In this document: positions 14,674 through 20,290 of the stretch, in pieces
Position numbering within the stretch: position 1 is the first letter of the stretch
How the letters are laid out: each line of letters starts with the position of its first letter
Source of the DNA: a virus
DNA length: 20,290 nt
Strand: one strand, 5' to 3'
IMG/VR virus record: IMGVR_UViG_3300043775_000029
Coordinates: 1-20,290 of that record
The notes under the pieces: model-generated
Told to the model about the DNA's origin: nothing
The model's input: the letters and a program-made list of their open reading frames with translations, nothing else
Databases searched by the model: none
Translations under genes and position numbers: made by a program

Positions 14674-14867
14674 ATATCCACAGGGGTATGCATCGCTAAG
14701 TTGTTGATTCATATACTTTCTTACAGAACGCTTACAGAATCCATTTAACACGATGTCCATTATGTTAAGTCAAATGTGGATAACTGGCTCTGATTTGCTC
14801 AATCAGTAGGCAGATTTGCGTTATCCACAGGCCAGTGTGTTCAATCATCGCGTTTTTCTGTGGATAA
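14674..14867. other. DnaA-box cluster, candidate replication origin
   Basis: Three exact TTATCCACA boxes lie at 14775-14783 (minus), 14821-14829 (plus) and 14859-14867 (minus, inside the 3' end of terS). An eight-of-nine box (ATATCCACA) is at 14674-14682 (plus). Between them lies an AT-rich stretch (about 14690-14775) with a CTTACAGAA direct repeat at 14720-14728 and 14731-14739, exactly one helical turn apart. It also holds an inverted repeat TTAACA/TGTTAA (14745-14750, 14763-14768). To the left is a GC-rich block (about 14591-14660) with nine consecutive G (14618-14626). The arrangement resembles bacterial and plasmid origins that recruit host DnaA. Confidence 0.6.
14743..14773 (-). promoter_or_regulatory. 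Possible sigma70-type promoter before terL
   Basis: On the minus strand TTGACT (14773-14768) and TTAAAT (14748-14743) resemble -35 and -10 boxes. The spacer is 19 bases, longer than the usual 17. It lies in one of the few non-coding gaps of the window, about 190 bases before the terL start. It overlaps the DnaA-box region, so DnaA binding could influence it. Sequence match only. Confidence 0.3.
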
Positions 14868-15275
14868 GTCTTCGATGACCTCGGTATGGCGCAGTGCCGC
14901 CATGCGTAAGTCTTGGATGTTGATGTTGACCTGTGCGGCTTTTTGTAAGCCGTAAGTCTTCTGATCCCACCGTTCAGCCAGCCACTGGCGCGTTCGGATG
15001 CGCTGGACATCGCGCTGCGCGTGATCGACATCCATGCCGTCCGCGATCTCCACCGTCTCACACGCCAAAAGGTCTGCTGCACGCGTGCGCGCACGCGCAA
15101 TCATAGCACCGTGATCGTTTTCCTCAATCCAATCATCGAGCGCACGCTTGCTGATCCCGAGTTCGATGCAGATGTTGGCGATGCTTTTGCCGCTTTCCAC
15201 CATGCTGAAGATCATCTCTTCAGGCATATCGTTGAGGAAAGCAATGTCCTGTCTTCGTTTTGGGTTACCAACCAC
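14841..15275 (-). CDS. terS: Terminase small subunit (Sf6-like, 144 residues)
   Basis: The protein binds phage DNA and recruits the large subunit. It has an N-terminal helix-turn-helix (residues about 28-52, GKSIANICIELGISKRALDD, then W). The segment ARARTRAADLLACETVEIAD is followed by VQRIRTRQWLAERWDQKTYG, matching the layout of Sf6-type small terminases. The start is GTG at 15275; the upstream SD is weak. The only other in-frame option I considered, ATG at residue 17, would cut before the HTH. The 3' end overlaps a DnaA box, and terL follows after a non-coding gap. Confidence 0.85.
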   Translation of the reverse strand: MVGNPKRRQDIAFLNDMPEEMIFSMVESGKSIANICIELGISKRALDDWIEENDHGAMIARARTRAADLLACETVEIADGMDVDHAQRDVQRIRTRQWLAERWDQKTYGLQKAAQVNINIQDLRMAALRHTEVIEDLSTEKRDD

Positions 15276-15277
15276 GC

Positions 15278-15367
15278 TCAGACCCGCTTTAAAGCCGTTT
15301 TAATCCGCTGGACGATGTCCAGTACCTTTTCCTTGATCAAAGCCCCTAATCGCTTAATTTGTTCCAT
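15278..15367 (-). CDS. Possible 29-residue ORF between the 224-residue gene and terS
   Basis: The ATG at 15367 has GAGAGG at good spacing and lies within the end of the upstream gene. The TGA is three bases before the terS GTG. The peptide (MEQIKRLGALIKEKVLDIVQ, then RIKTALKRV) would be a basic amphipathic helix. It may be a real micro-protein or simply a leader that couples translation into terS. It is too short for a firm call. Confidence 0.35.
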   Translation of the reverse strand: MEQIKRLGALIKEKVLDIVQRIKTALKRV

Positions 15368-16028
15368 TTTTGAACCTCTCCGCTTGTTTGCTGTTGAATT
15401 TCTTTTCTGCTGGTGGACCGTCCAGCACCTCAAGGTCATCTGGGAAGTCATCGAAGCCTGATTCTCCACCGATTTTGTTGGCTTTGAAGCTGACCACCTT
15501 GGCGGTTGGATCAAAGGCTTTGACCTTGATGATTTCTTGCACCAGCGGATCGTTGAAGATCACCTCCAGCTCTTCCATGCTCCAAATGCAATGGTTGCTC
15601 AGTTCCTGCCTTTCGCGCTGCATTGCCAGCGTCTCATTGACCGTCCTGACAATCACCATGACCTGACCTGTCTGCATCTCCCACTCGATTCTCGGAATCT
15701 GATCGTTGGCTGGCGTGATGCCTTGATCTGCTGCCCACTGATCCAACACGCCATAAGCCCTGATCATTCCCGCCAAACTGGAATCGAATTTCGCATGATC
15801 CTTTGACGCAATCGCTTGGTGCAATCTGCCGTTCTGCGTCCAGAATTTCTCCCTCAACTCACTGTCTACTAAAGTAATCAGTCGATTTTCTCCCCATTTC
15901 CTATCGCTGGCCGCTTTCGCTGCCTCCAGTTCCACCAACTTGGATTGCACATAAACCGTCCACGCATCTGCTTGTGGACTTGGACTCACCACCACTGGAT
16001 GCTGTCTGAGTGACTTCTTTGTTGCCAT
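15354..16028 (-). CDS. Unrecognised 224-residue protein upstream of terS
   Basis: I chose ATG 16028 (MATKKSLRQHP...), preceded by AAGGA. A longer frame start at 16064 lacks this and covers part of the control region. The protein is soluble and mostly helical (KLVELEAAKAASDRKWGENR, then HQAIASKDHAKFDSSLAGMI), with no Cys cluster or nucleotide-binding loop. A QMQ/TGQVMVIVRTVNETLAMQ segment looks like a strand-helix unit. Its C-terminus is acidic, then Lys-rich. The position between a regulatory-looking region and the terminase genes suggests packaging or early-late transition, but I do not recognise the family. Confidence 0.75.
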   Translation of the reverse strand: MATKKSLRQHPVVVSPSPQADAWTVYVQSKLVELEAAKAASDRKWGENRLITLVDSELREKFWTQNGRLHQAIASKDHAKFDSSLAGMIRAYGVLDQWAADQGITPANDQIPRIEWEMQTGQVMVIVRTVNETLAMQRERQELSNHCIWSMEELEVIFNDPLVQEIIKVKAFDPTAKVVSFKANKIGGESGFDDFPDDLEVLDGPPAEKKFNSKQAERFKNGTN

Positions 16029-16056
16029 TACGCTTTCCTTCGTTTTGTTGCAAATA

Positions 16057-16166
16057 GGGAACACACAACAGGGAACAAACCTCCGAGTCCTAGACTCTCG
16101 GTTTGTTCCTGTTCCCTTGTGCGGAACATTTGTTCCCCTTTTGTTCCTTGTTTGTTCCCTGTTCCC
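16057..16166. repeat. TGTTCC repeat array, iteron/operator-like
   Basis: Nine copies of TGTTCC or its complement lie within 110 bases. GGAACA-oriented copies begin at 16057, 16071 and 16122; TGTTCC-oriented copies begin at 16104, 16110, 16131, 16142, 16153 and 16160. Most extend to seven bases (TGTTCCC or GGGAACA). Copies at 16131, 16142 and 16153 are spaced by exactly 11 bases, about one helical turn. A dyad (GGAACA-2 bases-TGTTCC) lies at 16123-16136. The 155-base gap between the primase-helicase and the next gene contains no credible coding frame. A protein binding site (regulator or replication initiator) is inferred. Confidence 0.7.
16072..16109 (-). other. Stem-loop inside the TGTTCC array
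   Basis: Ten perfect base pairs (16072-16081 with 16100-16109) are followed by a small asymmetric internal loop and five more pairs (16085-16089 with 16093-16097) closed by a three-base loop. There is no T-run after it on the minus strand, so it is not a standard intrinsic terminator. It could be an RNA regulatory structure or simply the two opposite-facing repeat copies. Confidence 0.5.
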
Positions 16167-16183
16167 TGTATATTCATACAGCC

Positions 16184-18265
16184 TCAGAACGATTCGCTTG
16201 ATTCACTTTTGACGGTCAACCACGCAAATCCATCGCTGATCTGTCCATGTCCATGTCTGGACAAGTCCTTCCTAACCCGCTGCCAAGTGATCTTGAAGCT
16301 GTCCTTATCCTCATCTGTGCACCCCATCTTTGACCACAATTCCTCTCTCCAGTGCTTCAAATCCACCACCATGCGCTGTGAACCTTCGATTAACTTCAAG
16401 AAGCCATTCTTCTTAATCGCATTTTCCAAGCATTGGAGCGACAAGACCTGATTCTTGCCGTGTCCTGCGTTGCTGGACGCGCCTTTTGCGTCCCTTTTCA
16501 GCGCGTCAAACTGTCCGAGTTCGCATGGGTTGACGGCCAAACTGGTCTGCGGCTCACCGATCTGGAGTGATCCTTGTGGCGCTGGCAGCTCCACCGTGAC
16601 CATCTCAAAGCCGATCCTGTCGTTGTCCGCACCGTCCTTTTGCTTGCTGATGGTGACGATTCCTTTCATGCTGTCTTCGAATCTGAGCAGCTCCAGCTCG
16701 GTGTCCACTGCCCCGAGTAGGCTGGAGTGGCCGCGCAGTCCTTTGGTGGCATCCTTTCCACTGTGGTGCAAGATCATCAGCCCACAGTCCTGCACGATCT
16801 GCTGAATGCGTCCACAGGCTGTGATAAACGCTCCCATGTCTTCGCTGGAGTTCTCGTTGCCACCGCCAAAGGCTCTGGCCAGCGTGTCTATGACGATCTG
16901 CTTGAATTCGATACCCGACTGCTGCACCAGTACCTCGATGGCCAGCACCAGCGCGTTGAAGTCTTCGATGCTGGAGCGTAAATTCAACTGATGGCGCACT
17001 ACATAGATCGGTGCGCCACTCTCTGTTTGGTGGTGAATCTTGAGCGCCTTAATCCGCGCACCGATACCGCCAAAGCCCTCGCCTGCGATGTACAGCACCG
17101 CACCTGCCTCGTTGACCTCTCTGCCCATCCATGCTGTGCCGGTCGCAATGGCGTGTGCAATGTCCAAGGCAATGAACGACTTGAATGAGCCTGGTGGACC
17201 GTAGAGTGCGCTGAACGCGCCAACAGGCAACACGCCATCAATCAACCACTTCACCGGCTCATCTTGGATACTGTCCCAATGCTCGATCTGTATTTGCTTT
17301 GACGGTTTTGGTGGCGCTGGTGGCTCTGCCGCAAACTCATGTTCAATTTCTAGCGTTTTCTTTACATGATCAAGCTCATGTGTATGCTTTTCCTCGTTTT
17401 GTGTACTTGATTGCAAAATCGGATTCAATCGTTCGGGCATCGTTACCTGATCCAGCGTTGTGATGATTGGCGCGGCCTTGACCAACGCCACCAGCTCGGC
17501 TCTACCGCCACCCGCCTCGATGAATTCAAAGGCATCGTCACCTTGCCCTTGCAGACCGAGGTCAACTACCTTCAGTGACTTGACGATGGGCAGTATTGCC
17601 TCGGCAGCCTTGTACGCATAACCCCAACCCGCCACATCGTTGTCCGGCACGATGATGACTTGCGCTCCGGCAAAGTATTCGGTGATGGCGGCAGGCCATG
17701 ATCCTGCGCCAGTGTGCGCGGTGGTGGCGATCATGCCAATTGACTTGATCGCGTCCGCTGCCTTCTCGCCCTCTACCAAGAAGACATTGCGCCCCGCTGT
17801 CTTCGCGTCCAAGAGTGCCGGCAAGTTGTAGGGCACGATGCGAGCATCTCCAAGCGTTGTGGAGCGTCTGCCATCACTATCAACTTTGTAGAGTCTATAA
17901 GTCTTTCCAGACTCCCCTATCTTGTACCGCTGCTTGACGAACACTGTCTGACGGTCCTCATCCTGATACGCCCACTCCTGTTCCAGTATGTTGCGCGGAA
18001 TGGGTCTGATGTTGGCTAAGGGATCAGGCTTGTCCAAGAGTTCGGGGAGCAAGTTCAATGCTCTGATGGTGTGGAAGACATCCTCTTGGCTGCACCCACC
18101 GTGGCAATGGAAGAGAGGCTTGCCCTCGTCATTGATGTCGATGCTGAGACTTGGATTCTTGTCGCCGTTGCCTTTGCCGTGACTCGGTACAGGGCAACTA
18201 GCCACCCATTGACCGTTGGCTTTCTTCGCGTTGCCCAGCGTCTTGGCTATTTGTTCTGCTTGCAT
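16184..18265 (-). CDS. DNA primase-helicase (zinc finger, TOPRIM, RecA-like ATPase)
   Basis: I chose ATG 18265, with GAGG five bases upstream; it overlaps the methyltransferase end by 19 bases (693 residues). The zinc-binding part has C24, H29, C54 and C58 (CHGGC). The TOPRIM domain has VEGEKAADAI (E165) and VPDND (D208, D210). The RecA-like ATPase has GPPGSFKS (356-363) and IVIDT (457-461), with LHHSGKD (499-504) and RGHSSLLGAVD typical of RepA/AAA_25-type helicases. Joining both activities in one chain is common in phages. It would unwind and prime DNA at the fork. Confidence 0.9.
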   Translation of the reverse strand: MQAEQIAKTLGNAKKANGQWVASCPVPSHGKGNGDKNPSLSIDINDEGKPLFHCHGGCSQEDVFHTIRALNLLPELLDKPDPLANIRPIPRNILEQEWAYQDEDRQTVFVKQRYKIGESGKTYRLYKVDSDGRRSTTLGDARIVPYNLPALLDAKTAGRNVFLVEGEKAADAIKSIGMIATTAHTGAGSWPAAITEYFAGAQVIIVPDNDVAGWGYAYKAAEAILPIVKSLKVVDLGLQGQGDDAFEFIEAGGGRAELVALVKAAPIITTLDQVTMPERLNPILQSSTQNEEKHTHELDHVKKTLEIEHEFAAEPPAPPKPSKQIQIEHWDSIQDEPVKWLIDGVLPVGAFSALYGPPGSFKSFIALDIAHAIATGTAWMGREVNEAGAVLYIAGEGFGGIGARIKALKIHHQTESGAPIYVVRHQLNLRSSIEDFNALVLAIEVLVQQSGIEFKQIVIDTLARAFGGGNENSSEDMGAFITACGRIQQIVQDCGLMILHHSGKDATKGLRGHSSLLGAVDTELELLRFEDSMKGIVTISKQKDGADNDRIGFEMVTVELPAPQGSLQIGEPQTSLAVNPCELGQFDALKRDAKGASSNAGHGKNQVLSLQCLENAIKKNGFLKLIEGSQRMVVDLKHWREELWSKMGCTDEDKDSFKITWQRVRKDLSRHGHGQISDGFAWLTVKSESSESF

Positions 18266-19728
18266 ATTGCCTCTACTTGTTCTATGCGTTGCCCGATCCA
18301 TGCCATCACAGGCACTGCCATGCTGTTGCCCAAGGCTTTGTACCTTGGACCATCAGGCGTTGGTTTGCCCTTTGATTTGATGTCGGTGTAGTTGTCGGGG
18401 AAGCCCTGCAATCTCTCGCATTCGACTGGGGTGAGTCTTCTGACGGCCATGGCTTGCATAACGCATTGCGGCTGACCACCGCCAGTTGGGGATTGCTTTG
18501 TCAGCGTCAGCGCCTGATCATGGTTGTACTTTGGCGTTTGCTCTGTGGTGAATGCCATGGGTTGCGTTGTCACCGGCACATTTCCACCGCCAGTTCCCCA
18601 TTTGCTTGTGACGGTGCTGCAAGTCTCGCCAAGGTCACGCACTCTGCTGTCCTGTCCATGCATCTCATAGACTGGTTGCGCTACATAAGTTGTGCTTTCA
18701 TGCTTATCAGCGCGAGATGCGCCTGACCGCAAGCAATGACCGACATCAGGTTTTTCTGATACGCCAAACGGTATAGGTTGCGCCACACCATGCACACCTG
18801 TGGCGTTGAGCGTGTACATCGGGCCGCCATCAGTAAACCCATCACCGTTGCCGCCGTTTTGCGGTTGCCGTCCAATGGTGTTTTCAGCAAGGGCAATGGG
18901 TTGCGCTGGCACAAACATCGGGCAATCATTGTTGATGTGCTGATTCTCTAATCCTTGTTTAGAGCCAAAAGATGCATTCAGCGTGCTACTTATTTCGGCT
19001 GGCCAAGCCTTGGTAACAGGAATCATTTTGGCAGAGTTCTTATTCATGCCATCTGTACCTGCATCTTTGTAATCCCTTGCCGACAATGGGCCAGTTAACT
19101 CTACTCCACAATCGAAACTGCTTTTAATGCTTGTTCCAACGCTGGCGGCAACACTTTGCCTCTTTTCTCTGCTCGGCGCAGGATGCCCTTGCAAGCTGTG
19201 GCGCTCAAAAAGAACCGCTGCGGCAACTCGCCAGTCTCCAAGGTATCCGACAACGAACACACGGCGGCGGCGCTGTGCCACTCCAAAGTATTGAGCGTCA
19301 AGAACGCGGTATGCGAACCCATACCCGAGTTCTCCCAGCGCCCCGAGGAAGACTCCAAAATCTTTTCCTCCGTTAGATGACAAGACACCAGGGACATTCT
19401 CCCAGACCAACCATCTGGGCCGATATTGGTCAGCAATGGCAAGATAGGTAAGCATGAGGTTGCCACGCGGGCCATCCAATCCTTTTCTGAGTCCTGCGAC
19501 TGAGAAAGACTGACAGGGTGTTCCTCCGACAAGAAGATCGACATTTGTTCCAAGATTCCACTCCTTAAATTTCGTCATATCGCCAAGGTTTGGCGTTTGT
19601 GGGTAATGGTGCGCCAGCACTTCAGAGGGAAATCTTTCGATCTCCGAATACGCCACTGCCTCCCATCCAAGGGGATGCCATGCTACGGTTGCCGCCTCAA
19701 TACCACTGCAAAGTGAGAGATATTTCAT
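18247..19728 (-). CDS. C5-cytosine DNA methyltransferase (493 residues)
   Basis: The enzyme transfers a methyl group from SAM to cytosine C5. Motif I is LSLCSGIEAAT (4-14). The catalytic motif is GGTPCQSFSVAG (68-79, C72). ENV lies at 110-112, QRRRRVF at 152-158, RRLTPVECERLQGFP at about 430-444, and GNSMAVPV near 467. All expected residues are present. The target recognition region (about 165-430) is long and made of several imperfect repeats. No restriction endonuclease is adjacent, so it looks like an orphan anti-restriction enzyme. The ATG at 19728 has no SD and follows closely after an intrinsic terminator. Confidence 0.93.
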   Translation of the reverse strand: MKYLSLCSGIEAATVAWHPLGWEAVAYSEIERFPSEVLAHHYPQTPNLGDMTKFKEWNLGTNVDLLVGGTPCQSFSVAGLRKGLDGPRGNLMLTYLAIADQYRPRWLVWENVPGVLSSNGGKDFGVFLGALGELGYGFAYRVLDAQYFGVAQRRRRVFVVGYLGDWRVAAAVLFERHSLQGHPAPSREKRQSVAASVGTSIKSSFDCGVELTGPLSARDYKDAGTDGMNKNSAKMIPVTKAWPAEISSTLNASFGSKQGLENQHINNDCPMFVPAQPIALAENTIGRQPQNGGNGDGFTDGGPMYTLNATGVHGVAQPIPFGVSEKPDVGHCLRSGASRADKHESTTYVAQPVYEMHGQDSRVRDLGETCSTVTSKWGTGGGNVPVTTQPMAFTTEQTPKYNHDQALTLTKQSPTGGGQPQCVMQAMAVRRLTPVECERLQGFPDNYTDIKSKGKPTPDGPRYKALGNSMAVPVMAWIGQRIEQVEAICKQNK

Positions 19729-19745
19729 GTTGTATTTTTTAGAGG

Positions 19746-19774
19746 AAAAAAAACCGCTGGGGTTAGCCAGCGGT
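19746..19774 (-). terminator. Intrinsic (Rho-independent) terminator
   Basis: A perfect eight-base-pair GC-rich stem (19753-19760 with 19767-19774; ACCGCTGG/CCAGCGGT) closes a six-base loop. It is followed on the minus strand by a run of eight T (19753-19746). It lies 16 bases after the stop of the right-edge gene and about 17 bases before the methyltransferase ATG. It would lower transcription from the upstream gene into the methyltransferase. Confidence 0.85.
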
Positions 19775-19790
19775 GCTTCAAAGCAATCAG

Positions 19791-20290
19791 TTAGAACATC
19801 TCGTCATCAGCCACTGCTGCGGCCATCGCTGACTTCTGCGGCGCTGGCGCTGCAACTGGTGCAGGTGCAACAGCCGGTGCACTGAATGGCGCTGAGTGAT
19901 CAGCACCTTCAGAGTCCATGCCAGCAGGACGCTCAATCCACGACACGATGTTGAACGCTGGAATTCGCGTTGTGCCCTTACCGATCTTCTCCAACTTCGA
20001 TCCTGTGTACTCCAGCACTGGCAATTTGCCAGCATTGGCGGCTTGCTGTGCGGCGCAAGCAGTGTAAAGTTGCTCAAGCCCCATGTTCGGACCAACGCCA
20101 TTCGATGACCATTCCACAGTTCCCAGCTCCTTGTTGTAGAACTTGACGATGAATCCGCGCTTGTGGTCTGGTGTTGGCTGTGCGCCTTTGCGTCCAAGCG
20201 TGGCATCGGCTTGCCAATCGCGCAATCCGACACCGAGTGCCAGCCAACCTGTTTGCACATCAGTGATGTCGAATACCACCTTCTTGAGTT
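19791..20290 (-). CDS. Partial gene, possible ssDNA-binding protein (N-terminus off window)
   Basis: The frame is open to the right edge (residues LKK precede a GTG at 20279), so the true start is probably outside the window. The visible part is a beta-rich domain with aromatic strand segments (GWLALGVGLRDWQADATLGR, KRGFIVKFYNKELGTVEW, LPVLEYTGSKLEKIGKG, RIPAFNIVSWIERP). A low-complexity Ala/Pro linker follows, ending in an acidic DDEMF. A globular domain, flexible linker and acidic aromatic tail is the layout of single-stranded-DNA-binding proteins. The location beside replication genes agrees. I see no exact family signature. Confidence 0.6.
   Translation of the reverse strand, partial: LKKVVFDITDVQTGWLALGVGLRDWQADATLGRKGAQPTPDHKRGFIVKFYNKELGTVEWSSNGVGPNMGLEQLYTACAAQQAANAGKLPVLEYTGSKLEKIGKGTTRIPAFNIVSWIERPAGMDSEGADHSAPFSAPAVAPAPVAAPAPQKSAMAAAVADDEMF

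Noticed and set aside
14551-14760. 69-residue minus-strand frame ending ATGA-coupled to terL
   Set aside because: It covers the DnaA-box/GC-rich region, has no SD, and its composition follows the GC-rich DNA (Ala/Pro/Cys runs). It is more likely chance than a gene, despite the neat overlap.
16057-16166. CRISPR-like array
   Set aside because: The repeats are only six to seven bases, in both orientations, with irregular 6-33 base spacing. This is incompatible with CRISPR repeats and spacers.
19101-19553. 150-residue minus-strand frame inside the methyltransferase
   Set aside because: It is an out-of-frame shadow of a gene with all cytosine methyltransferase motifs intact.

Overview
The window is about 20 kb of a tailed double-stranded DNA bacteriophage (Caudoviricetes). 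Every gene I can support is on the minus strand, so the genes read from the right edge to the left edge. They are packed tightly, with ATGA, GTGA or TAATG stop/start overlaps at many junctions. Recognisable proteins include small and large terminase subunits, a portal of the SU10/p19 type, a scaffold, a DUF5309-like major capsid protein and a SU10-type neck adaptor. This set suggests a podovirus-like head and neck. I see no integrase, repressor, phage RNA polymerase or tRNA. The host cannot be named from the sequence. Exact DnaA boxes and Shine-Dalgarno (SD) sites point to a bacterial host. Both window edges cut genes.

Right part (16.2-20.3 kb), replication and DNA modification: a partial gene that may encode a single-stranded-DNA-binding protein comes first, then a clear intrinsic terminator. 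A stand-alone cytosine-5 DNA methyltransferase and a primase-helicase fusion (zinc finger, TOPRIM, RecA-like ATPase) follow. A 155-bp intergenic region (16029-16183) then holds nine copies of a TGTTCC core, one dyad and a stem-loop. It looks like a control region between replication and packaging genes.

Middle part (10.7-16.0 kb), packaging: an unrecognised 224-residue protein, a possible 29-residue ORF, the small terminase, a non-coding gap with three exact and one near DnaA box (candidate replication origin), and the large terminase. Next come small phage-typical proteins (basic DUF6496-like, Cys-rich, basic 53 residues). After them lie a glycosyltransferase-like protein, a class I methyltransferase and a basic DUF6321-like protein.

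Left part (0-10.7 kb), virion genes: portal, an 86-residue protein, scaffold, major capsid protein, an intergenic SD/anti-SD hairpin, a 104-residue protein, a second glycosyltransferase-like protein and the neck adaptor. Then come small structural proteins, a repeat protein and a tail-fibre-like protein. Three tandem paralogous beta-rich proteins follow, and finally three small or membrane proteins that may belong to lysis or the tail end. One of these (27-725) appears to start at an unusual ATT codon.

The most interesting points are the DnaA-box cluster between the terminase genes, the TGTTCC array, the tandem paralog family with near-identical DNA blocks, the ATT start, and the set of glycan-type enzymes inside the morphogenesis operon.
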